Part shown: piece by piece, positions 51,403 through 59,576 of the stretch
Layout of the letters: the number at the start of each line of letters is the position of its first letter
How positions within the stretch are numbered: position 1 is the stretch's first letter
Program-made: the position numbers and the translations under genes
Origin: CALOCY01 sp942491975
Lineage (GTDB): Bacteria > Bacteroidota > Bacteroidia > Bacteroidales > Prolixibacteraceae
Direction of reading: 5' to 3'
DNA: 64,000 nucleotides
NCBI GenBank assembly: GCA_942491975.1
Contig: CALOCY010000004.1
Location: 2,232,001 to 2,296,000 of the forward strand
The notes under the pieces: generated by a model
What the model saw: only the letters and a program-made list of their open reading frames with translations
What the model was told of the DNA's origin: nothing
The model's database searches: none

Positions 51403-53880
51403 TTATTGCGGATCAACATCCGGTATTATTATCAACGAACCATTCTTTGGAAAATTTTTCACCAGCTCCATTTTTTTTAAAATTGTTGCTTTAATGGCCG
51501 AGGGGGCATATTTTTTTTCCATTTTCAACCAGATTATTTTATGGTACCACTGTTGTATCCGGTTGATTGCGGGATATTCGGGGCCCAATACCCGTGTGCC
51601 AAATGTTTTCTTCAGTTCTGTGGCCAATTGTTCCGATGCCGTGTCGAGCTGCTCCCTGTTTTTGTGTTTGAGTGTTATGGTGAGCAGTCGGTAGTACGGG
51701 GGATACCGGAATAGTTTCCTCTCCTGAAGTTGTGTTTCGTACATATGCCTGAAGTCGTTGTTGAGCACATCGGTAATGACCGGATGGCCGGGCGATGATG
51801 TCTGGATGATCACCTTTCCCCGTTTGTGTGTACGTCCGGCACGCCCGCTTACCTGTGACATGAGCTGAAAGCTGCGTTCAAATGACCGAAAGTCGGGGAA
51901 ATTGAGCAGGTTGTCGGCATTGAGGATACCTACGATGTTCACGTTGGCAAAGTCGAGCCCTTTGGTGATCATTTGTGTGCCCACCAGAATGTCGATGCCG
52001 CCTTTTTCAAACGATGCGATAATCTTTTCATACCCTTTTTTGGCCCGCGTGGTGTCGGTGTCCATACGCAATACCCGCGATTCGGGAAAGAGCAGCGAGA
52101 TGTCTTCTTCTATTTTTTCGGTGCCAAACCCTTTGGTTTTTATCTCTTCCGAAAAACAATCGGGACATTGGGGCGGGAGCATTATGTTGTAGCCACAGTA
52201 GTGGCACGATAGTTTAGCCGAATGTTTGTGGTAGGTAAGGCTTACATCGCAGTGTTCGCATTGGGGTACCCAGCCACAGCCTGTACATTGCAGAAAGGGC
52301 GAGAAGCCCCGGCGGTTCTGAAAGAGGATGACCTGTTCTTTGTTCTCCAGTGCCTTTTCAATGGCCTCAAAGAGTTCGGGGGTGAAATGCGACCGCATCA
52401 GCTTTTTACGATAGGCTTCACGCATGTCGGCCACCACAATTTCGGGCAGTGCAATATTTTTATGGCGTGTAGCGAGTTCAACCAATCCGTATTTGCCGTT
52501 TTGGGCATTGTAGTAGCTTTCAACGGATGGCGTAGCTGTCCCCAGTACTGTTTTAGCCCCGGTTAAGTGTCCGAGTACAATGGCCGCATCACGGGCATTG
52601 TAGCGGGGGGCAGGGTCAAATTGCTTGTAGGTATTTTCGTGCTCTTCATCCACAACAATCAATCCCAGTTTGCTGAATGGCAGAAATACGGCACTTCGTG
52701 CACCCAAAATCAGTTGATGCCCCTGCTTTTTTTCTCCGTCGAAATGCAATACTTTGTTCCAGATTTCCACCCGCTCCTGATCGTTGAATTTGGAGTGATA
52801 GATGCCCGTTTTATCGCCAAATACCGATTGCAGCCGGTGGGTAATTTGCGAGGTGAGCGCAATTTCAGGGAGCAGGTACAACACCTGCATGCCGGCATCC
52901 AGGTATTGTTTTATCAGGTGAATGTAGACTTCTGTTTTTCCCGATGAGGTAACCCCGTGCAGCAGTACAACGGGGTGTTGGTTGAGTTGTTGCCGGATGC
53001 TTTCGAATGCTTTTTGCTGATGGTTATTTAATGCATGGGGAGGCCTTGTGTCCCCTTCGAATGATGTTAACCGGTCTATTTTTTTCTCAACAATGGTAAT
53101 GATCCCTTTTTTACGCAGGGCGTTGATGGCCGGTGTGGCCCCCTCAATGGTTTTGGTGAGGTCGCCTTTTCGTATTTCCGGTTGTTTTTCGGCAGCATCG
53201 TTTTGCAGGCGGTGTACCAATTCGGTGAGTACCTGTTGCTGTTTGGGTGCCCGTTTCAGGTTGTCGAGTGCTGCGTTGAGCTGTGCTTCCGGGCGGTACG
53301 CATCCGACAGTTGCAGGTAGCTTTCCGTTTTGGGTTTGTAGCTCTCTTTGAGCGACTCTTCCACAAAAATGGCTTTGCGTGCCAATAGTGATTTGACGAT
53401 TTGAAAGCCGTTGTTGGAGGGCAACAGGTGGTTTACATCCTGAATGGTGGCCATTTTGACATCGCTCAGGAAGTTGAAAACAGCATCTTCACGGGATGAG
53501 AATGGTTCAGTGGCTTCAAAGTTAGGATTGAAGATGACACGTGTCCGGCTTTCCAGTTTCAGGCCTGATGGCAGGGCGGCTTTCAGCACTTCTCCCATGG
53601 AACACATGTAGTAACCGGCCATCCATTGCCAAAATTCAAATTGCAGGGGATGGATCACCGGATGTTCATCAAGCACCTCTTCAATGGCCTTTATTTCACA
53701 GCCCTCGGGAGATTCCCGGTGTATTTTTTTGATGAGCCCCGAGTAGTATTTTCGTTTGCCGAATTGTACAATGACCCGCCTGCCTGCCTGCGCCTTTCCC
53801 TGAAGGTTTTCAGGCACACGGTAGGTGAAATCACCCGGGAGTGGCAGTGGCAGTATGATATCGGCAAATAGTTTGGGCAT
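51403..53880 (-). CDS. priA: Primosomal protein N' (replication restart helicase PriA)
   Basis: 825 residues, normal for Bacteroidota. N-terminal 3'-binding and winged-helix domains (about 1-260), Walker A LHGVTSSGKTEVYIHLI, Walker B LIVVDEEHENTYKQFDPAPRYNARDAA, and the paired zinc clusters CTGCGWVPQCEHCDVSLTYH and LSCHYCGYNIMLPPQCPDC. Helicase motifs V/VI follow in GTQMITKGLDFANV and QVSGRAGRTHKRGKVIIQT. Reloads the replicative helicase at stalled forks. An unusually clean promoter at 53949-53979 and a hairpin leader at 53892-53943 precede the start. Confidence 0.97.
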   Translation of the reverse strand: MPKLFADIILPLPLPGDFTYRVPENLQGKAQAGRRVIVQFGKRKYYSGLIKKIHRESPEGCEIKAIEEVLDEHPVIHPLQFEFWQWMAGYYMCSMGEVLKAALPSGLKLESRTRVIFNPNFEATEPFSSREDAVFNFLSDVKMATIQDVNHLLPSNNGFQIVKSLLARKAIFVEESLKESYKPKTESYLQLSDAYRPEAQLNAALDNLKRAPKQQQVLTELVHRLQNDAAEKQPEIRKGDLTKTIEGATPAINALRKKGIITIVEKKIDRLTSFEGDTRPPHALNNHQQKAFESIRQQLNQHPVVLLHGVTSSGKTEVYIHLIKQYLDAGMQVLYLLPEIALTSQITHRLQSVFGDKTGIYHSKFNDQERVEIWNKVLHFDGEKKQGHQLILGARSAVFLPFSKLGLIVVDEEHENTYKQFDPAPRYNARDAAIVLGHLTGAKTVLGTATPSVESYYNAQNGKYGLVELATRHKNIALPEIVVADMREAYRKKLMRSHFTPELFEAIEKALENKEQVILFQNRRGFSPFLQCTGCGWVPQCEHCDVSLTYHKHSAKLSCHYCGYNIMLPPQCPDCFSEEIKTKGFGTEKIEEDISLLFPESRVLRMDTDTTRAKKGYEKIIASFEKGGIDILVGTQMITKGLDFANVNIVGILNADNLLNFPDFRSFERSFQLMSQVSGRAGRTHKRGKVIIQTSSPGHPVITDVLNNDFRHMYETQLQERKLFRYPPYYRLLTITLKHKNREQLDTASEQLATELKKTFGTRVLGPEYPAINRIQQWYHKIIWLKMEKKYAPSAIKATILKKMELVKNFPKNGSLIIIPDVDPQ

Positions 53881-53891
53881 AGTGAGAAATT

Positions 53892-53943
53892 TGCCCCTCC
53901 AAACCTCCCCCGAGAGGGAGGCTTAAAACCTTAAAAGGGGGCA
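53892..53943. promoter_or_regulatory. Nested hairpin in the priA leader
   Basis: Inner arms CCTCCC (53904-53909) and GGGAGG (53916-53921); outer arms TGCCCCT (53892-53898) and AGGGGGCA (53936-53943). It lies between the priA promoter and its ATG (53880), so it should form near the 5' end of the mRNA. It may also be an intergenic repeat that has landed in the leader. Confidence 0.55.
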
Positions 53944-53948
53944 GCGTT

Positions 53949-53979
53949 TAAAATTAGAGAGAAAATACGGTTTGCCAAA
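53949..53979 (-). promoter_or_regulatory. Promoter of priA
   Basis: On the minus strand TTTG (53976-53979), 19 nt, TAATTTTA (53949-53956). The -33 and spacing are exact; the -7 differs from TAnnTTTG only in the last base. Confidence 0.6.
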
Positions 53980-54027
53980 GGGCAAAGAAGGTTTTGTTGT
54001 ATGCCGATTCAAGATTCAGGGGCCAAT

Positions 54028-54057
54028 CCGCCCGAACGTACCGTTCGGTACGGGCGG
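54028..54057. repeat. GC-rich imperfect palindrome
   Basis: GTACCG-TT-CGGTAC (54038-54051) inside CCGCCC (54028-54033) and GGGCGG (54052-54057), with a 4-nt bulge GAAC. It is part of the repeat-filled 53881-54631 gap. Confidence 0.6.
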
Positions 54058-54127
54058 GAAAGCAAGAACCAAGATTCTTAGGTAAAGTCGGAGACGGGAA
54101 ACCGGAGAGTGGAGATCGGGGTCAACC

Positions 54128-54204
54128 TACCTTCAATACCGATTGTGTTTCAAAATGCGCCTTTGGTTCGTTTATTAAAACCCCCAAAGCCCCTTTGAAA
54201 ATTA
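54128..54204. repeat. Dispersed intergenic repeat, copy 2
   Basis: Degenerate reverse complement of 20943-21010. Shared core: TGCGCCTTTGGTTCG on this strand, with matching flanks ACCGATTGTGTTTCAAAA and CCTTTGAAAATTAC. No coding potential is recognised. Confidence 0.65.
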
Positions 54205-54209
54205 CATCG

Positions 54210-54240
54210 GCCTGCCCGAATTGAATTCATTCAGGCGGGC
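54210..54240. repeat. Imperfect palindrome next to dispersed repeat copy 2
   Basis: Twelve-base arms (54210-54221 and 54229-54240) pair with one mismatch and one wobble around a 7-nt loop. The remaining 54241-54519 stretch is AT-rich and shows nothing else. Confidence 0.5.
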
Positions 54241-54519
54241 ATTATGCCTGAAATGTTACATGGCCCACTTTGATTGCAAAATGGTATAAAAACAAAAAAA
54301 TTACATTTTTCACCCCCTATTTTGTAAAAAAACAGACCAAATCAACTCATTATAAGCACGTTACGAGCACATGCTATGTTATTAGCTGATTTACAGTATG
54401 TTGCAATAGGTTGATTTACAAAACTGGGGTACGTTTTTGTAATTTATGCATGTAAAAGGCCTGTATAGAGCTGAAAAGAGAACGGATTTGATAAGAACCA
54501 GAATCACACTGAAACATTG

Positions 54520-54606
54520 AAGGCTAAAGCCTTTCTTGCTTTGCAGTTTTTATTACCACGTTAAAACGTGGTGCAAAATTTTTTACACCGTGGCTTCAGC
54601 CCGGTG
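54520..54606. repeat. Triple-palindrome intergenic element B
   Basis: Three palindromes in a row: AAGGCT-AA-AGCCTT (54520-54533), ACCACGTT-AA-AACGTGGT (54555-54572, perfect), and CACCGTGGCT-TC-AGCCCGGTG (54586-54606, one bulge). The plan repeats element A (16563-16673): three arms, 0-2-nt centres, 13-30 nt spacing. It ends 25 bp from the ispH stop. Confidence 0.65.
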
Positions 54607-54631
54607 AATGCGGGAAACACAAAAACTGCTT

Positions 54632-55498
54632 CTATTCTTCTCTACTCCACTTCTTCTCTACTTCTTTCGCCACTTTCCCCATCAGCCACCGGGGCGTTGA
54701 GGTGGCACCGCAGATGCCGGCCGATTGTTTGTTGACAAACCATTCCGGTTGAATCTCTTCGGGGGAAGAGATAAAATGGCTGTCGGGGTTGGCTTCGCGA
54801 CATACCCGGTAGAGGAGTTGTCCGTTGGAGCTTTGTTGGCCACTCACAAAAAGAATAACATCGTATTGTGTGGCAAATTCCCTGATTTGCGGCATGCGGT
54901 TGGATACCTGCCGGCAGATGGTGTCGTGCACTTTTACCGGGGCGTTGGTGCGTTTGGTGATCGCCTCCACCAACTTCCGGAACCCGTCAATGGATTTGGT
55001 GGTTTGGGAGAAAAGCAGGATGGGACGCTGAAAGTCAATTTGCTCAATGTCGGTATGCTCTTCAATGATGATGGCCTGCCGGTTGATCTGCCCGTTGAGG
55101 CTGTTCACTTCGGCGTGGCCTTTTCGTCCGTAAATGACCACCTGTCCGTTGATGTTGGAGATTTCGTCAAACCCTTTGCGCACCCGTTCCTGTAGTTTGA
55201 GTACCACCGGGCAGGTGGCATCAATGAGGCGGATGTTGTTGTCGCGGGCATGTTGGTAGATTTCGGGTGGCTCGCCGTGTGCGCGTATGAGTACGTTGCA
55301 GTTGCCGAGTTGGTAGTATTGACCGTAGGTAATGGTGGTTAACCCGGCGTTGTTGAGGCGCTCGATCTCCCTGTTGTTGTGCACAATGTCACCCAGACAG
55401 TAGAGTTTTTCGGTGGCATCCAGCCCCTCTTCCGCTTTTTTGATGGCGTTGATCACCCCAAAACAGAACCCCGATTTATCATCGATCACCACCTTCAT
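54632..55498 (-). CDS. ispH: 4-hydroxy-3-methylbut-2-enyl diphosphate reductase
   Basis: 288 residues from ATG 55498, which overlaps the cmk stop as ATGA; a longer frame from 55534 is rejected. An iron-sulfur enzyme, last step of the MEP isoprenoid pathway. The three cluster cysteines are in SGFCFGV, DATCPVV and TICRQVSNRMPQ. The conserved IRAHG, GICGATSTP and SSNGQLL motifs are present. Translationally coupled to cmk. The last codons and stop lie in a purine-rich run (minus strand) resembling tracts at 59077-59112 and 60631-60668. Confidence 0.96.
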   Translation of the reverse strand: MKVVIDDKSGFCFGVINAIKKAEEGLDATEKLYCLGDIVHNNREIERLNNAGLTTITYGQYYQLGNCNVLIRAHGEPPEIYQHARDNNIRLIDATCPVVLKLQERVRKGFDEISNINGQVVIYGRKGHAEVNSLNGQINRQAIIIEEHTDIEQIDFQRPILLFSQTTKSIDGFRKLVEAITKRTNAPVKVHDTICRQVSNRMPQIREFATQYDVILFVSGQQSSNGQLLYRVCREANPDSHFISSPEEIQPEWFVNKQSAGICGATSTPRWLMGKVAKEVEKKWSREE

Positions 55499-56193
55499 CC
55501 TGCAATGATTTTGAGGGCTTTCTCCAGTGCCCATTCCAGTTGTTGCGCAGGGTTCAGTTCCGAGTTGTCGAGGATCACGGCATCATCGGCACGGCGCAGC
55601 GGGCTTTCGGCCCGGTTTTCGTCGATGTGATCGCGTTTGGTGATGTTTTCCATGACTTCCTCAAACGAGATTTGTTCCCCTTTGGCCATCATTTCATCGA
55701 ACCGGCGTTGAGCGCGTATTTTGTTGGAAGCGGTCATAAATATTTTGAGTTCGGCATCGGGGAAGACAACGGTACCGATGTCGCGGCCATCCATTACAAT
55801 GCCTTTGTTGTTGCCCATCTGTTTTTGCAGCACCACCATTTTTTGGCGCACCTCTTTAATGACACTTACCGGGCTTACATAGTTGGATACGTAGAGCTGG
55901 CGGATGGCGGTTTCCACATTCTCCCCGTTGAGGTAAGTCTCGTTGAGGCTGGTTTGCGGATTGTACCGGAATTCAATGGTTATCCGGGGAAGGCTGGCAA
56001 TCAGTTTGTTTTTGTCGACCGTTTCGCCGGTAAAGAAACCGTGTTGCAGCGCATAAAGGGTCACCGCACGGTACATGGCCCCGGTGTCGATGTAGGAGTA
56101 GTGCAATTTTTTGGCCAGGTCTTTGGCCAGCGTGCTTTTCCCGCACGACGAGTAGCCGTCAATGGCAACGATGATTTTCCGGGTGTGTGGCAT
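55495..56193 (-). CDS. cmk: Cytidylate kinase
   Basis: 232 residues from ATG 56193 (a TTG three codons upstream is also open). (d)CMP + ATP to (d)CDP. P-loop AIDGYSSCGKSTLAKDLA at about 11-28, then the nucleotide-binding segment YSYIDTGAMYRAVTLYAL and the GIVMDGRDIGTVVFPDAELKIFMTAS lid region, followed by KRDHIDENRAESPLRRADDAVILD. Normal length for Bacteroidota. ispH follows with a 4-bp overlap. The gene order porQ-cmk-ispH is commonly seen in this phylum; here porQ is separated by about 3.4 kb. Confidence 0.96.
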   Translation of the reverse strand: MPHTRKIIVAIDGYSSCGKSTLAKDLAKKLHYSYIDTGAMYRAVTLYALQHGFFTGETVDKNKLIASLPRITIEFRYNPQTSLNETYLNGENVETAIRQLYVSNYVSPVSVIKEVRQKMVVLQKQMGNNKGIVMDGRDIGTVVFPDAELKIFMTASNKIRAQRRFDEMMAKGEQISFEEVMENITKRDHIDENRAESPLRRADDAVILDNSELNPAQQLEWALEKALKIIAG

Positions 56194-56461
56194 GGTGCTC
56201 AAATGAATTGAAAGCCCGAAGTTAAAAAGAGTATCAGGTATCAGGACACAAGTATCAGGATAAATTCTGTTATCTTCCGTTAACTTCGGTTGACTTCCGT
56301 TTTTTTACAAAGATACAGTTACCGCCGGGAAAATGGGCAGGGATAAAGGAATTTAAGGGATAATAAAAAGCAAAGGCAAATTTGAAGTAAATGAATAATC
56401 AATGGTCTGCTTAAGTATTTTTGCGAACTTAAATGCGAATTAGCATTCATAACAACGAAAA
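56194..56461. other. Intergenic stretch upstream of cmk
   Basis: No gene seen. Contains short reiterations of TATCAGG/GACACAAGTATCAGG (56231-56260), a phrase that also occurs near 22461. Probably part of the cmk upstream region and the boundary of the inserted block. Confidence 0.5.
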
Positions 56462-56495
56462 AATTAAAAAAGGGATGCACCAATGGTGCACCCCT
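56462..56495 (-). terminator. Intrinsic terminator downstream of the barrel gene
   Basis: On the minus strand AGGGGTGCACC (56485-56495) pairs with GGTGCATCCCT (56471-56481) (one wobble) around a 3-nt loop and runs into TTTTT. It ends the lipoprotein/barrel operon. Confidence 0.8.
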
Positions 56496-56524
56496 ATACC
56501 AGCAATAACATTTTGTTGTTTATT

Positions 56525-57142
56525 CTAAAACATTAATCCAATTGAAAAGGTAATTGACTGTCTTTTTAAATAAAACCAACGATAAGTCTCTGGGGCTGGA
56601 TTAATTGAATTAATATCTGTTGATTGCCATGCCCATTTTTTATTTTTAAAATAATTATATCCTACTTTAGCATTCAAACAGGTTTTGTTGCCAATAAAAA
56701 ATTTGTATCCTAAACCGCCATCAAAAAAATTCCCGCTTTCCTGAGCTTGTGAAGAGAAAACAACAGTCTTCCCTATATCAAAAAATACAAAAGGAGTATT
56801 CTTTGAGTTTTTTAGATACCCTTTTACATCAAGAAATAAAGGAAAAGTATTTGCACCAGGATTTTCATAACGATCTGCTCCAAAACCAACCCCGGTAGAT
56901 AAATAAGGATTCAAAAAATATCCTAAAACTAATCTAAGGCTCTTGGAATAGGCATTGTCACCGGATATGTCAACAGGATAATCGGTATAAAGACCCAACC
57001 CTTTATACACGCCCAATTCAATGGAAGAGAAAAAAGATTCATTTCTCTTTTCATCATTTTTGACAATATTTGATGAATAAGAAAAACTAAAAACTAACAG
57101 AAAAAATAATACTAACTCAATTCGCTTAATATTCATAATCAT
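56525..57142 (-). CDS. Outer-membrane beta-barrel protein, unknown
   Basis: 205 residues. Signal peptide (ELVLFFLLVFSFSYSS) and then alternating amphipathic strands with many aromatics and glycines: LVLGYFLNPYLSTGVGFGA, FPLFLDVKGYLKN, GNFFDGGLGYKFFIGNKTCLNAKVGYNYF. The last strand ends in Phe (SITFSIGLMF), as outer-membrane barrels do. No family recognised. The start overlaps the upstream lipoprotein stop as TAATG, so the two are translationally coupled. In the AT-rich cmk-porQ gap; a terminator follows. Confidence 0.7.
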   Translation of the reverse strand: MIMNIKRIELVLFFLLVFSFSYSSNIVKNDEKRNESFFSSIELGVYKGLGLYTDYPVDISGDNAYSKSLRLVLGYFLNPYLSTGVGFGADRYENPGANTFPLFLDVKGYLKNSKNTPFVFFDIGKTVVFSSQAQESGNFFDGGLGYKFFIGNKTCLNAKVGYNYFKNKKWAWQSTDINSINPAPETYRWFYLKRQSITFSIGLMF

Positions 57143-58560
57143 TAATACTTATAATTATAGCGTACACCTTTCCATTCTGAACCATTTCTGGCACAACCAT
57201 AAACAGATGCTTTAATAATCTTATATTTTTCAGCAGCTGGTTGAATGCCTGTTGGGTTAACACTTAAATTTGATAAATTGACATTGACATTTACTATGAC
57301 ACCAAAGTCATTTTTAAACACAAATGTTTCTTTATCAGTATTTGTGCCTGAAAGTTCAAATTTACCTAACTTCAACCTTGCTTTTTTAGGAGCATATGGG
57401 GAAATTTCGCGTACAGCTTCAATTTTAGGAGTACTTGAACCAAAAGTACTTTTTGCCCAATCATAGCCCCCTTTAACAACCAATTTTAATACATCTTTAT
57501 TGGTGACTTCAAATTGATCAACAAGCAAATCAATGCTAAAATAAGTCTTTTTTGAAAATTGTGTTTTTGCTATTCCTAAATACTTTTGGTATTGTTGTGT
57601 TACCGGGTCATGGACAGCAGTAGTCCACTTTTTCATTTCTCCAATTACATCTGAGGTAAAGTTGGGAATCGTTTGTTCCAACTCCACATAATCCCATCCA
57701 ACCCTTATTTCATCAACTTCAGTTTTACTCAATAATCCTGTCCATCCCTTTTTCTGTGTTTTAACTTTAATTCCAGCTTCAGAATAAATCAAATAATTTA
57801 CACTATATAATTTAACATCTACGCATTTCTTACTATCATTGTTAAACCATACTTTTGTACTATTGGAATATCCGAATAACACATCCCAAGCATCTCCAAA
57901 AACAGTCTGACCTTCTGTTTTTATTACAAAATTATCATAGTTAGGTTCTGATGTCGATGAAGTATAAGTACTTCCACCACTATAACCATCATTATCATCA
58001 TATTTATTGAATGTATCATAAATATATACATCGTCATGCTCTTTAAATGAGTAGATAGGTTCTTGTTCAGTGCTTGTTGACTTCAGATTAGATTCATTAA
58101 TTGGTTCAATCATGTCTTCTATTGATTCCAATTTATCTAATTCTCGTAATAATTCAACATTAGATTCTGTAGACTTGAATGTGCCGTGTTTAGATACTTT
58201 GAATAAATTGCCCTCAACTATTACTTCCCTCTCTGCATTAAGAACTGACGCAAAAGCATCACTGACAACTAATGTGTCTTCCTGAGAATTTTCATTTGAG
58301 GAACTTTTTAATCCTATGTCATCAATGTACCTTAATGAGGTAAATGATTCATTATTTAACCTTTTGTAATGATCCTTATCTTCGATGAGTAGGATTATTG
58401 TGTTCTGAAATTCCTCCATCGAATTAAATTTAAGTATTCCAATGTTATTTGATTCTTGCACTTTATCATGTTGTGTCTTACTGAAAAAATCATCTTTATT
58501 ACAGCTTGTAAATGTAAATATTCCCAAGAAAATAATTGTCATTAAACTTTTTGTTTTCAT
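57142..58560 (-). CDS. Orphan lipoprotein, unknown function
   Basis: 472 residues. Signal peptide with lipobox (FTFTSC, Cys20), then an acidic Asn/Ser-rich region (about 21-195), a low-complexity GYSGGSTYTSSTSEP linker, and a C-terminal domain (about 215-472) that ends in YGCARNGSEWKGVRYNYKY. That tail reads like the end of a small disulphide- or beta-rich domain. I do not recognise the family and see no catalytic motif. Codon use is clearly more AT-rich than the flanking core genes. Paired with the barrel gene by a TAATG overlap. Confidence 0.6.
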   Translation of the reverse strand: MKTKSLMTIIFLGIFTFTSCNKDDFFSKTQHDKVQESNNIGILKFNSMEEFQNTIILLIEDKDHYKRLNNESFTSLRYIDDIGLKSSSNENSQEDTLVVSDAFASVLNAEREVIVEGNLFKVSKHGTFKSTESNVELLRELDKLESIEDMIEPINESNLKSTSTEQEPIYSFKEHDDVYIYDTFNKYDDNDGYSGGSTYTSSTSEPNYDNFVIKTEGQTVFGDAWDVLFGYSNSTKVWFNNDSKKCVDVKLYSVNYLIYSEAGIKVKTQKKGWTGLLSKTEVDEIRVGWDYVELEQTIPNFTSDVIGEMKKWTTAVHDPVTQQYQKYLGIAKTQFSKKTYFSIDLLVDQFEVTNKDVLKLVVKGGYDWAKSTFGSSTPKIEAVREISPYAPKKARLKLGKFELSGTNTDKETFVFKNDFGVIVNVNVNLSNLSVNPTGIQPAAEKYKIIKASVYGCARNGSEWKGVRYNYKY

Positions 58561-59152
58561 AAATGTTTAAATTTGAGTTGGGAGTTACAGCTCCCGATTA
58601 ATATTTTATTTTGAAATGCAACCCGTTTGTGGTTTTCTTGTGAAAATTTATAGACGGGTTGCCTATTTTCGGTTAATCATTTCCCCGAAAAATATTCTCA
58701 CAAGAAAAACTTATCTTAATCTTTCTTCATAAACATTTCTTTTTTATAATAAACTCTAACAACTTGCTAAATACAATTTAGCTTAGACCCGTAATCGGTA
58801 TTGATCATTCTATACTTTTAAGTAGAATTCGGCAAAAAGCAGAAGAAGAAAAAGCCCCGCATGGGCAGAACGAACAATTGATATATATATAATGAATTTT
58901 TACTTATAATTTTTACATGCTCATCAATACACTTGTTTATTTTATTGAATTTCAAAATTAAAAATATTAAACAATATAAAAACATATCATTTATTAAAAA
59001 ATCTATATATAATTACGTATTTTGCATACGTATAACTACGCTAAGGTGATGAACGGTGAACAATGAAAAATGAGTAGTGGAGGAGAGAAGAAGTGTAGAA
59101 TAGAAGAAGTTTGGAGCTTATTGTGGAGTGTAATTATTTTTCATCCTCCCTT
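58561..59152. other. AT-rich intergenic stretch
   Basis: No gene was found on either strand. Several T/A-only runs occur around 58900-59030. The segment 59041-59112 is a purine-rich tract (GTGAACAATGAAAAATGA, then AGAGAAGAAG-like repeats) similar to tracts at 54631-54669 and 60631-60668. Probably the debris of the insertion between cmk and porQ. Confidence 0.5.
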
Positions 59153-59512
59153 TTAAAACCAATTTGTTTTCTCTGTCTGTATTTTTTTTTGTTTTTCGAT
59201 TAACTCATCCAGGTAGTTAAAAACTAATTCAATGTTTTTATCCTGATTTTCCAGCTTCTTTTTAATTTCTTCAATATCCAGTTTCAGGTGAAGCGTGTCT
59301 ACTAACATTTTCCGGATTTTTGTAAACACCACCATTATCTGAATATTTACCTGTATGGCTTTCTTGCTTCGCAAAACACTTGAAAGCATCGCTACACCCT
59401 GCTCTGTAAAAGCATACGGAAGTTTTCTTGTACCACCCCGACTTGATGTCACAATTTGTGATTTCAAAATTTCAAATTCTGTTGAGGTCATGGCTTCGTA
59501 TATGGATGTCAT
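59153..59512 (-). pseudogene. ORF6N-domain protein remnant, N-terminally truncated
   Basis: 119 codons. From about residue 9 the sequence STEFEILKSQIVTSSRGGTRKLPYAFTEQGVAMLSSVLRSKKAIQVNIQIM matches the second half of ORF6N proteins (phage- and element-associated DNA-binding domain), but the first 50-60 residues are missing. A stop codon lies in frame four codons upstream of the ATG, so no longer product is possible. The C-terminus is a charged helix. A 10-bp inverted repeat brackets the start. Possibly a deletion remnant of a mobile-element gene. Confidence 0.7.
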
Positions 59513-59537
59513 CTTTTTTAATTAGAGATGACATCCT
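59505..59537. repeat. 10-bp inverted repeat over the ORF6N start
   Basis: GGATGTCATC (59505-59514) and GATGACATCC (59528-59537) are perfectly complementary around 13 nt. It overlaps the start codon of the truncated ORF6N frame. It may be a hairpin at the break point, or a terminator for porQ (porQ ends at 59577 on the same strand, upstream). Confidence 0.55.
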
Positions 59538-59576
59538 TAAAATCACATCAACATATTATCACATCAAAGATTTACC

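Noticed and set aside
55540..56211. 223-codon plus-strand frame antisense to cmk
   Set aside because: It is the mirror of a strongly conserved kinase gene and has no family features.
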